From G965218495 sp965262785 (GTDB lineage Bacteria > Bacteroidota > Rhodothermia > Rhodothermales > Bin80), in assembly GCA_965262785.1 (NCBI GenBank), contig OZ253559.1, positions 4,154,001 to 4,218,000 of the forward strand: a DNA stretch of 64,000 nt, written 5' to 3'. Shown here piece after piece: positions 1-10,172 of this stretch. Every line of letters starts with the position of its first letter. Within the stretch, counting starts at the first letter, position 1. A program made the position numbers and the translations under genes. The notes below the pieces were generated by a model. It ran no database searches and was not told the DNA's origin. It saw only the letters and a program-made list of their open reading frames with translations.

Positions 1-3000
1 GTGGACTCTTTGCGCGCAGTAGTGCGCACGATGGACGACTCGCTACTCACCGCGCTGGTCAACTCGGTGGCCGGTGACACAAACGTACGCGTGGACCGCT
101 ACCTGTCGGCCCTGCGCTTACGTCCACGCGTCGCGTCCATCTTTCAGCCGGCGCGACGCGCTTTTGGGCCAACGCCTTCAGTTAGACACCAGTTGACGCT
201 CGACTCAACGCGCATGACCTACACAGCCCGCGAACAAATACTGGGTCGAGACATACGCTACCCCGCCACTCTCTCGCGTTCGCAGTATCGCCAGGCAAAG
301 CTGGACGCCAGCCTGGATCGCAACTGGCGGGAACTGCTTCAGCGCCGGCAGGAGCGGCTCGACTATGAGCGGCGTGGCGGCGTAGGCCTGCAAATCCAGG
401 TGCCGGGCGGCCGCAAGAGCGGATTTACGACCATCTTTGGCAAAAATACGGTAGATCTCCGCGTCACCGGCAGCGCGGATATCCAACCGGGATTCATATA
501 CAACAGAAGTGAGCAACAGCTATCGCTCGGCCAGAGTTCGCGCATCGATCCATCATTCTTGATGGACCTGCGACTTGGCGTAAAAGGCACTATCGGTGAC
601 AAGATGGCTGTGGAAGTGGACTGGGACACGGGCCGCGATTTCGACTACCAAAACCAGCTCAAGCTGCACTACACCGGCTACGAGGATGAGATCATTCAGA
701 GCATTGAAGCTGGCAACGTCTTTCTTCAGACTCAGTCATCTCTCATTCGAGGCGGGCAGAGTCTGTTTGGCCTAAAGTCTGAATTCCAGATGGGCGGCTT
801 CACGCTGACGACCGTAGCCAGCCAGCAGGAAGGGCAGTCCAACTCTCTTTCGCTTGAAGGTGGCGCCGAGTCCACTGAATTCAACAACAGGCCCACCGAC
901 TACAGTGAGCGGACCCACTACTTCCTGTCTTATTACTTCCGCAACCGGTGGGAGCAGGCCCTAAGCGATCCCCCGGACATCATACTGGATGCGGTATTTG
1001 CCGGCATCACCGACCTTGAGGTCTGGAAGCTGACTCCCGTAGCACCGGAGGAGAAAAACGTGCGTCAGGTCGTTGCGGTGGTAGACCTGGGTGAGAGCCA
1101 GCAGGTCGTTCGTGATGCGGACGGCTACATCGAAGCGGTGCGACCCAGTCCAGACCTGGACCAGTACTCCGAAACCGAGCTTAGCGACGAGCTTCGCCCA
1201 GGCGATGCCGTGCCCCGTGGCTACCTTGAGTCCGATGCCATGGATCGCCCTCTCAGGAGCAACGACTTCCAGGTGGGTCAGTTCAAAAAGCTTGAAGAGG
1301 GTGACGATTATGACATCGATCCTCTACTCGGCTACCTCACCCTGAAAAACTCCATGCAGGAAAGCGAGGCGCTTGCGGTCTCATTCCGATATCTGGCGGG
1401 CGGACAAGAAGTGCAGGTCGGCGACTTTTCCTCAGAAACCGGTGGCGGTGATAACAGCCAGACCGGTGAGCGAATCGTTCTTAAGCTGCTTAAGCCTGTA
1501 AACCTGCAACAGCCTGCAAATCTCGACCAGCCCAACCGGCTTAATCCGGCCGCCTGGTACTTGGAGATGCGCAATATATACCGCATTGGGCGCGGCCTGA
1601 TGGCACCCGAGTTTGTGCTCGACATCGTGCATGAGCCGCCCGGGCGGGGGGCCACAAAGACGCTGGCCGGCATCACGGGGCAGCAGACGCTGATCCAAGT
1701 CCTGGGCCTTGACCGCCTCAATGAGGATGGCGCCGACCAACCGGACGATCTCTTCGACTACCTGAACAACTACTCAATTCTCCCTGGTGAGGGGCTACTC
1801 ATCTTTCCGTACCTGCAGCCATTTGGTAATCGTATGGAAGCGCTGATTAACCAAAGCGGACTGCCGGAAGAAGAGAAAGTGTTGGCCCGGGATCAGTATG
1901 TCTTCTTGGATCTGTATACCAAAAAGCGCTCCAATGCCGCACGCAACACGCAGCTGAACGTGTACCGTATCCAAGGCTCCTATAAAGGCGGCGTGCCTTC
2001 ATTTTATGATCTTAGAGCGTTCGGCGGCGTAGTGCCGGGTTCGGTGCGCGTCACCAGTGGCGGCGTCCCGCTGACCGAGGGCACTGACTTTATCGTCGAC
2101 TACCAGGGCGGCACCGTCAACATCATCAATACAGCCTACCTTACCAGCGGACGTGACATCTCCATTGAGCATGAGGAAAACTCTCTCTTCGACGCGCAAA
2201 AAAAGACGCTCTTGGGCGCCAGGCTGGACTATTCTACCGATGAACGCTTCGAGTTGGGCGGGACGGTGATGCGAATGAATCAGAAGTCCATCACAGACAA
2301 GTATCGAATAGGCGAAGAGCCCATCTCGAACATGATCTGGGGCGTGGATGGGTCGGTGGACCTCGAACCCCGGTGGCTTACACGTTTCATTGACGCGGTG
2401 CCGCTGCTCCAGACCAAGGAGCCGAGCTCCATTAGCCTGCAAGGTGAGTTTGCGCAGCTTAGGCCGGGCCGCTCGCTCACCAACGCCTTCAAGGACGGGC
2501 GGCGGGACCTGCGAAAGCAGGGCCGTGATTTTAATTCTGACGAGATTCAAGGCGTCTCGTACGTGGATGACTTTGAAGGCTTTGAGAATCTGCTGACGCT
2601 GAAGCGTCCGGGTGCGTGGCTGCTAAGCAGCGCCCCTGTGCTGGGCGAGCATGTCGACAACGGCGGCGCCCCAATGGATTTGTCCAACAATACGCGTGCG
2701 GCATTGGGCTGGTATACTCTAAACGACCATGCGCTGGATCAACTGGGTGCACCCGCGGACTCCGCATGGAGCTTGTATACGCCGAGTGCGGTCTTTCCAA
2801 GCCGTACCGAATCGGCGCAAGATCGCACTCTGGCTCTGCTTGACTTTTATTTTACCCCGCATGAACGCGGTCCATACAACTACAACATGGATCTGGGCAG
2901 CTTCCTCGACGACCCGCGCTCTGCCTGGGGCGGCATGACACAACGCCTTTCCGAGGGCAACACCGACTTCACGTCCAAGAACATCGAGTTTGTTGAATTT

Positions 3001-6000
3001 GTCTTCCAACCCTTCCCGGAAGGGATCGATGCGGATCCCGATGCACGTCTCATCATCGACTTGGGCCGCATTTCAGAGGAAATCATCCCGGACAACAAGC
3101 TAAACACGGAGGACGGCCTTTCAACTTCGGACGGCGGACCGGTCGGCAGGTTGGCGCGCCTCTCCACGGGGCAGCAAAACCAGGCTATCAACCCCATTGA
3201 CCCCAGCGAGCGAATCACAGAAGACCTTGGGCTCGATGGGCTGGCATCGTTCCCGGGCAACAAGTTTGAAGGCGAAGAGGGCCGCCTAGGCACGGAGGGT
3301 CAGAAGTTTGAGGAGTTTCTGGACTCTTTGACAACGACCTCAAGTGCACTCTTTCCGCAGCAACTGGCGCGCGAAAGGGAAAAGGCTGAGCGCGACCCTT
3401 CCGGCGATGACTATCATTTCTTCCTGGATGAGTCGTTTTACTCCAACACGTCGTACTACCCCCCTGGTGGTGCCACTGTACAGCAGCGGTTTACACACTT
3501 CTTTGCGGGCCACGAATTGAATTCCTTCGAGGCCCAGAGGGAGCTGTCCGACTCGTCGGAGCCGACCGGCAACTCGCGGTTACCGGATTCCGAGGATATC
3601 AACCTCAACTCCACGTCTGACACGGACAACAGCTACTTTCAGTATGAGCTGCCGCTGAGCCTCGCCAAGTTGGAAGAACTTGCCAGCCCGGACCGAACCG
3701 ATGACTACGTCGTCAACGAGATTGAGGGCATCGACGGTGGTAACGGCTGGTATGTGATACGTATCCCGGTCAAAGAATTCACCCGTCGTGTTGGCGGCAT
3801 CCAAGATTTTACCCTGATCGAGTCCATCCGACTATGGACTACCGGACACACTCAGCCGATCACGCTCCGGTTTGCTACGCTTGATCTCGTAGGTAGCCAG
3901 TGGCGTAAATCGAAAGCAGTCGGCAAGCGGAACGCCCTTGGCCAAGAGCTCCCCGAAAACGACCCGCTCCCGGCTGGCACCATCAGCATCGAGAGCGTCA
4001 ACAACGAAGAAACCGCCGGTTACGCGATTCCCAACGGCACCGTTCGCACCCGCATCAGAGAGACCATCTCAACGCGGGACGCGCGGGAACAGGCAATGGT
4101 CCTCCGCGCCAAGGACGTCCACCCAGGACGTCAGCAAGCCGTATTCCATACCTACGCCTCTGGCGTCGACTTTCTGCGCTACGGCAACCTCCGTATGTTT
4201 TTGCACCTAAACGGCCTTGCAGATGACCTGCCGCTGCTGGAAAATGATCGGGGCGAGGTGCGCGTCTTCATGCGTCTGGGCGCCAACGAGATCAATGACT
4301 TCTACGAAATTGAGCTGCCGCTGACACCCAGTCCGATGAGTATGCTTCCAGAAGATGATACGCAGCGCAGTGACTACATCTGGCGCACCCATCAGCCTAA
4401 CCCGGACCCTGACGGACCCACACATATTGACCTGAATTCAATAAACATCGAGCTCAGTGCGCTCAACCAACTCAAGTTCAAGCGGGACGAATACACGGAT
4501 GCGGTTGGCATGCCATTCAATCCCGACTCGGTGTTCTGGAGCGACATACACGGAGACCTACAGGAGATCGTAGATGCCTTTGCCGCGCCCGGAACCCGCG
4601 TTGGTGTCAAAGGCACGCCTTCACTTGCACGCATCAACACAATTGTACTCGGCATCCGCAACACTTCTGTGTCGCAGCGCGTGCTCACCGATGTCAACGT
4701 GTGGGTGAACGAACTGAGGGTCGCGGGCTACGATGAGGAGGCCGGCATCGCAGGCCTCCTCAATGCCGACATCGGACTCGCCGACTTCGGCCGCGTCAAA
4801 GCAACCGCACGGATGCAGACGGACGGTTTCGGAGGCCTCCAGAGCACGCTTGGCGACCGCTCCCAGGTCAACAACAGGGACTGGACCGTGAACACCCAGG
4901 TAAACATGGAGTCCTTCGTTTCAGATCGTTTCGGGTGGCGATTGCCGGTGAGTATGGAGGTCAAATCGAGTTCGTCCACGCCGCGCTTTGACCCCAGCCG
5001 GGGCGATGTGCGCGTAACGAGTCTGAAGAATGCCGTCGCCGCAGACTCCACGCTGTCGCCTGAACAAATCAGGCAGCGCCAAGAAGAGATCGATCTCCAG
5101 GCGCAGACACACTCCCGGACACGATCATATACGGCAAGAATACAGAAGTCGCGTTCCCGCGCTGGCATTCTGAAGTACACGGTCGATGCCACCAACTTTT
5201 CGTATTCCTTCTCCGAGACCAAGAGCCGCTCACCACGACAGGTCATGCGTGACTCCTGGCGCTGGAATTCGTCGCTAGCCTACCGGCTACAGGTGCCGCG
5301 GGCACGCCTGCTGTATCCCTTCTGGTTTTTGAAGGACATCCGTTTTGTTGGGGGCCTAGGCGATCTCTCCTTTAACTATCTGCCCAACTCGGTCGACTAC
5401 AGCCTCACCGCAAACCGCACTTTTAGCGAGTCACAGCAGCGGTTGGACCCCGTACGACAACGGATATTGGAGAAACCGCTGGACGTTGAGTTGCCTGTAC
5501 GACAACAGCATCGACTCGGCCATGCACGACGGTTTTCGCTACAGTACAACCCGTTCGGATTCCTCAGCATGAATATGGCAGCCAACACAAACCAGAGCCT
5601 TAACGCTGTAGGTGTTGATACGACGTTCTCTGTCATTCTTGTGGATTCCACGGGCGCTGAGACGCGATTAGAGGACACGCGACTCTCCGCGCTCATCCGC
5701 GGGGGCACCGTTGATAGTGCCCAGATTGGAGTCTCTGCGTTTGAGCTAACGAGACTCCGCACACCTGGTGCGCTGAAGGTACTTCAACGTGCCGTCAACG
5801 GCCGCACCGACCTGTCTGCCATAAGGGCGGAGACGTACTCTTCGCGGGCCGGTGCCACCTTCCGGCCACGGCTATCCGCCCCCTGGCTTAGCTGGCTCGA
5901 CCTTCAGGATATCGGATACAATGCCGACTTCAACTGGCGCAATGGGTCGGTCAGCAACAACACCGGTGCACAGGTGAGCACAGTTGTCAGGCTCCGTGGC

Positions 6001-7710
6001 GGCATCACTGCACGCCCACGGGATGTTATTCAAAACCTCCCCATTTACAAAAAGTTTGAGGAAAATCAGCGCGCTGCGCGTTCTGCTTCAGAGGCCAAGA
6101 AGGCCCAGCGGCGGCGTGAGCGGGAAGATCGGCGCGAGGCCCGGCGCGAGGCCCGGCGCCTTGAGCGAGAACAGGCTTTGGCAGACACGGTCGCAGTCGG
6201 ACCTGTGGAGGAGCCGCTTCTGGAAGACCTGCCACTCCCGGAAGACCTGCCACTCCCGGAAGAGCCGGTCACCGAGGAGACTCCGCCGGATACCACCAGG
6301 CGAGGCAAGATCACGCTCCCTGCTTTTCTCTCGCCGCAGGCGCTGCTCAGGCGCACGTTCCTAGCCGTCACTGGCATCCAAAGCGCCACCTTCAACTACA
6401 CTGGCGGTCGGCGCGCCGATGCCACGAACGTGGGGCGCGTGAACGACAATGGCGTGGTGCTGCCCAGTTACAGCCTGTATGATGCTATCTTTAGCGGCAA
6501 GGGACCTTCGGTCGGCTATCGTCTGGGGTTCGAGAACACCATAGACCCTGCTACCGACCGTGTCATTAACGACCGGCTCCAAGTGACCGATCAGCAAGCA
6601 CGCACAGATAGGTTTCAGGGGAACATGACATTGAGCCCTAGCACGAGCTTGCAGATCACGCTAAATTGGAAGAGGGAGCGTTCCGAGAATTCCTCGTTAA
6701 CCTACCGGGTGCTGCAAAATGGCATCCCGGGCGCCGATACCACGCACGGCGGGAGCGTAAGCGCATCCATCTGGTCCTTTGGCAGTTCCTACGGTAAGCT
6801 GTTTCAGGCCCAGCTGGGCCGCTACAACAATGATTGCGGCACGGACTGCGGGCCATTCGGCACGCCGCCGGACACGGTACATTCACGAGTCCTGACCAAC
6901 GAGACGATCGTGGAAGACTTCATTGAGGCGTACCTCACCGGCGCCAGCGCGCCGGCACCGGGAGGCGTGCCGTTTCCGTTGCCGAGTTGGAGTGTCAGAT
7001 ATAGTGGCATTTCGAATTGGCCTCTGATCCGCATCATTGCCACCAGCGCTTCTTTGCGCCACAGCTTTAGCGGAGATTACAGCGCCGACTTCCGGTCCAA
7101 CCTCCAAGGCGGCGCACCCGACGAGTTCAACCTCGCCGGTGGCCCAACCATTGCCTATACCTTGCCCACCATTGCGGTGGATGCCGCCCGCATCAACAAG
7201 CGTTTTCAGCCCCTTGTTGGGCTGCAGCTCTCGCTAAGAGCCGGCGTTCAGGTTAGCATTTCATGGAATCGAACCCTCACCTACTCTCTCAGCACCACCA
7301 ACAACGTAGTAAGCGAGATGCGAAACCAGGATATGACGCTTTCTACTTCGTATTCGGCCACTGGCCTTCGGCTGCCTTTTATGAGCAATCGGCTGAACAA
7401 CCGGATCAACTTTTCCTTATCGCTTTCCAGACGTGTCAACGATGATCGCAACTTCTACATTCGGCGCGCCATCGAAGCGGCGGTCACGGAGGCTGGCTTC
7501 ACGCCCCTGATGGCACGGGAGGAACCGTACGCCGATGTCCTCACCGAGACTTCACAGATAACGATTGAGCCCAAAATCGCGTACCAATTCAGCAACGTGG
7601 TTTCGGCAGACATCTTCGTAGAATACATAGACTTCATCGGGGACAGCCGTCGGCTACCCTATACGAAGATCACGGGCGGCTTCAACATACGCGTCTCCTT
7701 CAGCCACTAG
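1..7710 (+). CDS. sprA: SprA, T9SS outer-membrane translocon protein (5' truncated)
   Basis: Open from the window edge to TAG at 7708-7710, at least 2569 codons, which fits the very large SprA/Sov family that forms the type IX secretion channel in the outer membrane. No signal peptide is visible, so the true start lies upstream. Typical SprA features are long beta-rich repeats, runs such as GTIGDKMAVEVDWDTGRDFD near residue 200, and a barrel ending in VSFSH. Residues about 2019-2100 are a highly charged Arg/Glu/Lys stretch followed by a Pro/Leu/Glu segment with a short DLPLPE repeat, unlike the rest of the protein. lipB follows after 2 bases. A T9SS cargo protein at 41579-43705 supports a working system. 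The family call is secure; the exact start is unknown. Confidence 0.93.
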   Translation: MDSLRAVVRTMDDSLLTALVNSVAGDTNVRVDRYLSALRLRPRVASIFQPARRAFGPTPSVRHQLTLDSTRMTYTAREQILGRDIRYPATLSRSQYRQAKLDASLDRNWRELLQRRQERLDYERRGGVGLQIQVPGGRKSGFTTIFGKNTVDLRVTGSADIQPGFIYNRSEQQLSLGQSSRIDPSFLMDLRLGVKGTIGDKMAVEVDWDTGRDFDYQNQLKLHYTGYEDEIIQSIEAGNVFLQTQSSLIRGGQSLFGLKSEFQMGGFTLTTVASQQEGQSNSLSLEGGAESTEFNNRPTDYSERTHYFLSYYFRNRWEQALSDPPDIILDAVFAGITDLEVWKLTPVAPEEKNVRQVVAVVDLGESQQVVRDADGYIEAVRPSPDLDQYSETELSDELRPGDAVPRGYLESDAMDRPLRSNDFQVGQFKKLEEGDDYDIDPLLGYLTLKNSMQESEALAVSFRYLAGGQEVQVGDFSSETGGGDNSQTGERIVLKLLKPVNLQQPANLDQPNRLNPAAWYLEMRNIYRIGRGLMAPEFVLDIVHEPPGRGATKTLAGITGQQTLIQVLGLDRLNEDGADQPDDLFDYLNNYSILPGEGLLIFPYLQPFGNRMEALINQSGLPEEEKVLARDQYVFLDLYTKKRSNAARNTQLNVYRIQGSYKGGVPSFYDLRAFGGVVPGSVRVTSGGVPLTEGTDFIVDYQGGTVNIINTAYLTSGRDISIEHEENSLFDAQKKTLLGARLDYSTDERFELGGTVMRMNQKSITDKYRIGEEPISNMIWGVDGSVDLEPRWLTRFIDAVPLLQTKEPSSISLQGEFAQLRPGRSLTNAFKDGRRDLRKQGRDFNSDEIQGVSYVDDFEGFENLLTLKRPGAWLLSSAPVLGEHVDNGGAPMDLSNNTRAALGWYTLNDHALDQLGAPADSAWSLYTPSAVFPSRTESAQDRTLALLDFYFTPHERGPYNYNMDLGSFLDDPRSAWGGMTQRLSEGNTDFTSKNIEFVEFVFQPFPEGIDADPDARLIIDLGRISEEIIPDNKLNTEDGLSTSDGGPVGRLARLSTGQQNQAINPIDPSERITEDLGLDGLASFPGNKFEGEEGRLGTEGQKFEEFLDSLTTTSSALFPQQLAREREKAERDPSGDDYHFFLDESFYSNTSYYPPGGATVQQRFTHFFAGHELNSFEAQRELSDSSEPTGNSRLPDSEDINLNSTSDTDNSYFQYELPLSLAKLEELASPDRTDDYVVNEIEGIDGGNGWYVIRIPVKEFTRRVGGIQDFTLIESIRLWTTGHTQPITLRFATLDLVGSQWRKSKAVGKRNALGQELPENDPLPAGTISIESVNNEETAGYAIPNGTVRTRIRETISTRDAREQAMVLRAKDVHPGRQQAVFHTYASGVDFLRYGNLRMFLHLNGLADDLPLLENDRGEVRVFMRLGANEINDFYEIELPLTPSPMSMLPEDDTQRSDYIWRTHQPNPDPDGPTHIDLNSINIELSALNQLKFKRDEYTDAVGMPFNPDSVFWSDIHGDLQEIVDAFAAPGTRVGVKGTPSLARINTIVLGIRNTSVSQRVLTDVNVWVNELRVAGYDEEAGIAGLLNADIGLADFGRVKATARMQTDGFGGLQSTLGDRSQVNNRDWTVNTQVNMESFVSDRFGWRLPVSMEVKSSSSTPRFDPSRGDVRVTSLKNAVAADSTLSPEQIRQRQEEIDLQAQTHSRTRSYTARIQKSRSRAGILKYTVDATNFSYSFSETKSRSPRQVMRDSWRWNSSLAYRLQVPRARLLYPFWFLKDIRFVGGLGDLSFNYLPNSVDYSLTANRTFSESQQRLDPVRQRILEKPLDVELPVRQQHRLGHARRFSLQYNPFGFLSMNMAANTNQSLNAVGVDTTFSVILVDSTGAETRLEDTRLSALIRGGTVDSAQIGVSAFELTRLRTPGALKVLQRAVNGRTDLSAIRAETYSSRAGATFRPRLSAPWLSWLDLQDIGYNADFNWRNGSVSNNTGAQVSTVVRLRGGITARPRDVIQNLPIYKKFEENQRAARSASEAKKAQRRREREDRREARREARRLEREQALADTVAVGPVEEPLLEDLPLPEDLPLPEEPVTEETPPDTTRRGKITLPAFLSPQALLRRTFLAVTGIQSATFNYTGGRRADATNVGRVNDNGVVLPSYSLYDAIFSGKGPSVGYRLGFENTIDPATDRVINDRLQVTDQQARTDRFQGNMTLSPSTSLQITLNWKRERSENSSLTYRVLQNGIPGADTTHGGSVSASIWSFGSSYGKLFQAQLGRYNNDCGTDCGPFGTPPDTVHSRVLTNETIVEDFIEAYLTGASAPAPGGVPFPLPSWSVRYSGISNWPLIRIIATSASLRHSFSGDYSADFRSNLQGGAPDEFNLAGGPTIAYTLPTIAVDAARINKRFQPLVGLQLSLRAGVQVSISWNRTLTYSLSTTNNVVSEMRNQDMTLSTSYSATGLRLPFMSNRLNNRINFSLSLSRRVNDDRNFYIRRAIEAAVTEAGFTPLMAREEPYADVLTETSQITIEPKIAYQFSNVVSADIFVEYIDFIGDSRRLPYTKITGGFNIRVSFSH

Positions 7711-7712
7711 CG

Positions 7713-8471
7713 ATGGCCCTGAGAAGCGCGCTGATCTGTCCGCTAGGCCGCGTGGCGTACCGGCCCACATGGGCCCTGCAAAAGGCTATCAACGAGCGCC
7801 TGGTCCAAGCCAAACGTGCCCAGGAGGAGTTGCCGCACGTCCTTCTCTTGCTTGAGCACCCTCCGGTGTTTACCCTGGGCAAGAGCGGAGATGCCTCCCA
7901 CCTGATACTGGAGCAGGACGCACTTAGCACCATAGGAGCCGAGTTTCACCGCATCGATCGTGGCGGCGACATCACATTTCATGGGCCCGGACAACTTGTA
8001 GGCTACTTCCTTCTTGACCTTGACCGGATCTTCCGAGACCTGCACCGATACATGCGGGCGCTGGAAGAAATTGTCATACGTACGTTGGCGGACTACTATG
8101 TTGCGGCTTCTCGCATCCCGGGACGCACCGGCGTATGGGTTGGCAGTACCGGCTGCGAGCGCAAAATCTGCGCGTTGGGTATCCGCAGCAGCCGGTGGGT
8201 AACCATGCACGGTATCGCATTCAATCTGAATACGGACCTTTCCTTTTACCGACATATTGTGCCGTGTGGAATTGCTGACCGAGGGGTGACATCCTTAGCA
8301 AAGGAGCTCGGGCAGCCCTGTGATGAAGAAGGGGTTCGTCGCCGCGTCGCGCACCATTTCGGCAGGGTATTCGACTTGGACACAACCTTTGTTAGCGAGG
8401 ATGCGGCCCTCAAGCAGTTGGAAGCTCTAAGCGGTGTACGCAACCTTGGACGCGTACTACAGCCGCAATAA
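7713..8471 (+). CDS. lipB: Octanoyltransferase LipB
   Basis: Transfers octanoyl groups from acyl carrier protein to lipoyl domains, the first step of lipoate synthesis, in the cytoplasm. The 252-residue length is normal. Visible motifs are RGGDITFHGPGQLVGY (the HGPGQ loop), KICALGIRSSRWVTMHG carrying the catalytic lysine, and VPCGI with the catalytic cysteine. The ATG lies 2 bases after the sprA stop, so the two are probably co-transcribed although functionally unrelated. Confidence 0.95.
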   Translation: MALRSALICPLGRVAYRPTWALQKAINERLVQAKRAQEELPHVLLLLEHPPVFTLGKSGDASHLILEQDALSTIGAEFHRIDRGGDITFHGPGQLVGYFLLDLDRIFRDLHRYMRALEEIVIRTLADYYVAASRIPGRTGVWVGSTGCERKICALGIRSSRWVTMHGIAFNLNTDLSFYRHIVPCGIADRGVTSLAKELGQPCDEEGVRRRVAHHFGRVFDLDTTFVSEDAALKQLEALSGVRNLGRVLQPQ

Positions 8472-8498
8472 GTGGGCGCCCCTTAACTACCCGTAGGC

Positions 8499-8849
8499 AT
8501 GAAAAGTATTTCTTGGGCAAACGATCTTGCGCGGCGCGTGCTTGCCGAAACGCTGTTCTATGACGAGGAGTATGGCGTGACAGGCAGTCTGAGTTTGATT
8601 GACGAGACCACGGCCAAGGAACGCTTCATTGCGTCATTCTTGCCGGAAGAGTCCACGTACATCATAGAACAGGCCATTCAATGGGATGCCGAAGATGAGG
8701 GCGACGGTCTCGGCTATGCGATTGCGACCGAAGCCACGACCCACGGCACTTACGACACGGCAGACGCTGCGGCGGCGATGCTCCTTAGCTTGGCACACAG
8801 CCAAGAACTGGTACCGAGCCTCGTGCTCCTATTCGAGGAAGCCTCTTAG
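8499..8849 (+). CDS. Small acidic protein of unknown function
   Basis: A 116-residue acidic protein with ATG start, 27 bases after lipB and in the same direction, so probably in the same transcript. No signal peptide, membrane segment or catalytic motif is visible. The C-terminal half is predicted helical and rich in Ala, Glu and Leu (TADAAAAMLLSLAHSQELVP). I do not recognise the family. Codon use resembles its neighbours and the frame is free of stops, which favours a real gene. Confidence 0.6.
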   Translation: MKSISWANDLARRVLAETLFYDEEYGVTGSLSLIDETTAKERFIASFLPEESTYIIEQAIQWDAEDEGDGLGYAIATEATTHGTYDTADAAAAMLLSLAHSQELVPSLVLLFEEAS

Positions 8850-8877
8850 ACGGCACTCAATCTGTGGCTCACCTGGG

Positions 8878-9243
8878 TCAAGCCGCGCGCATTACCCCCC
8901 ATGCCAAGCAGGCCCACCCCGCAACCAGGGCCAGGCCACCCAGCGGCGTGACTGCGCCGAGACGCGTAAATCCCGTCAGCGCCATGGTGTACAGACTTCC
9001 AGAAAACACTACTACCCCGATCATGAAGCAAAATCCAGCTGCCCGAACCCATGGTCCGGGCCAGGTCGCGTAGGCCCAACTTGCAGCAAGAAGCGCGAGT
9101 CCATGAACGAGATGGTAGAGTGCGCCGGTCTTCCACCATTCAAGGCGTTCGGAGCTTACCGTCAGCGCATGCGCGCCGAACGCCCCCATAATCACGGCCA
9201 TGCCGGTTAGCGTTGCGCCTAGCACAAAGAAGAGGCGTGGCAT
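8878..9243 (-). CDS. DUF423 family inner-membrane protein (YgdD-like)
   Basis: A 121-residue hydrophobic protein with four likely membrane segments. The N-terminal LGATLTGMAVIMGAFGAHAL and the later YHLVHGLALL are typical of the DUF423/YgdD family, whose function is unknown. The frame stays open to 9387, but I start at the ATG at 9243 because the family begins just before the first helix and the extra 48 residues run into the upstream lipoprotein gene. It is the last gene of a minus-strand run that includes rsfS. Confidence 0.85.
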   Translation of the reverse strand: MPRLFFVLGATLTGMAVIMGAFGAHALTVSSERLEWWKTGALYHLVHGLALLAASWAYATWPGPWVRAAGFCFMIGVVVFSGSLYTMALTGFTRLGAVTPLGGLALVAGWACLAWGVMRAA

Positions 9244-9260
9244 TTTGCACGGGACATAGT

Positions 9261-9758
9261 CTAAGAGGACGGCGTACGTATTTGAAAAGGAATGGCTTGG
9301 CCATTCAGCCGGAGCGTATAGTGTCCAGCCCTGTACCGCCCGCCGAGCATGACATAGAATCGGTATGGACGTTGCGCACTTGCGCACACAATCGACTGGG
9401 CACGGCGCATCTGGAGCGTAGCATTGATAATGTTGCCGGTGCGCTCCTGCTCAAACGAGTGAAGCTGCATGCACGCGTCCGGCAATGCGCCTTTGATCAG
9501 CGCTTCGACTTCCACGTGTTGAGTGTCCACAGCAATCGCCACGTCAAACGGGGCGGGCCGTATCACTACGCTCTCAAACGATGCTGGATAGTAACGATAG
9601 GTTTCTCCTTCCTCGACAGGAGTGGTTGTGACCGTGTGACTTCCGTCCGGCGCCGGGTCTCCATACCGATGGCCAAATTGCGCATCGGCCTCCGGCGCGG
9701 TACGGCTACCAGCACACCCTGTTACAACTAGGATAAGAATGGTCCAGCGCAATGTCAT
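9261..9758 (-). CDS. Putative lipoprotein of unknown function
   Basis: 165 residues with a lipoprotein signal peptide; the lipobox VVTGC places the lipidated cysteine at residue 15. The mature part looks beta-rich and ends in LRLNGQAIPFQIRTPSS, suggesting a small beta-sandwich. I do not recognise a named family. It follows rsfS by 4 bases and precedes the DUF423 gene by 17, so it is likely co-transcribed with both. Confidence 0.75.
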   Translation of the reverse strand: MTLRWTILILVVTGCAGSRTAPEADAQFGHRYGDPAPDGSHTVTTTPVEEGETYRYYPASFESVVIRPAPFDVAIAVDTQHVEVEALIKGALPDACMQLHSFEQERTGNIINATLQMRRAQSIVCASAQRPYRFYVMLGGRYRAGHYTLRLNGQAIPFQIRTPSS

Positions 9759-9762
9759 AGGG

Positions 9763-10167
9763 CTATTGGAGCATCGTCACCGCCCCACCGGTTACCAACT
9801 CATGAGGCGCATCGTTCCAGAGGCGCTCAAGGTCATAGAAAGACCGCCTCTCAGGACTGAAGATGTGGACCACCAGATCTACATAGTCCAAGAGCACCCA
9901 CTGGCGGTGTTTCTGTCCCTCACGGTGCCAAGGCCGCTCGTTTGCCTGCTTGCGGATTCGCACTTCAATAGACTCCTGGATCGCCCTAATCTGGTTGTCG
10001 CTGGAACCTGAGCAAAGCACGAAGTAGTCTACCAATCCACAAATAGCTCGCATGTCCATGACCACCACATCGTCGGCCTTTTTTTCAAGGGCGGCCTCTA
10101 AGGCTAGGCGTGCCAGCACTTTCGACGGTGCGGTGCTGTGGCGGTGCTGTGGTGAGGCGATGGGCAA
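9763..10167 (-). CDS. rsfS: Ribosomal silencing factor RsfS
   Basis: Binds L14 of the large ribosomal subunit and blocks joining with the small subunit when nutrients run out. 134 residues in the frame. The RsfS core is clear: KKADDVVVMDMR, VDYFVLCSGSSDNQIRAI and WVLLDYVDLVVHIFSPERRSFYDLERLW. The upstream end is a TTG codon; no ATG precedes the core, so the start could be this TTG or the GTG of the following SKVLARL segment. The downstream partner of a LytR_C protein, a common arrangement. Confidence 0.93.
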   Translation of the reverse strand: MPIASPQHRHSTAPSKVLARLALEAALEKKADDVVVMDMRAICGLVDYFVLCSGSSDNQIRAIQESIEVRIRKQANERPWHREGQKHRQWVLLDYVDLVVHIFSPERRSFYDLERLWNDAPHELVTGGAVTMLQ

Positions 10168-10172
10168 TGCGG

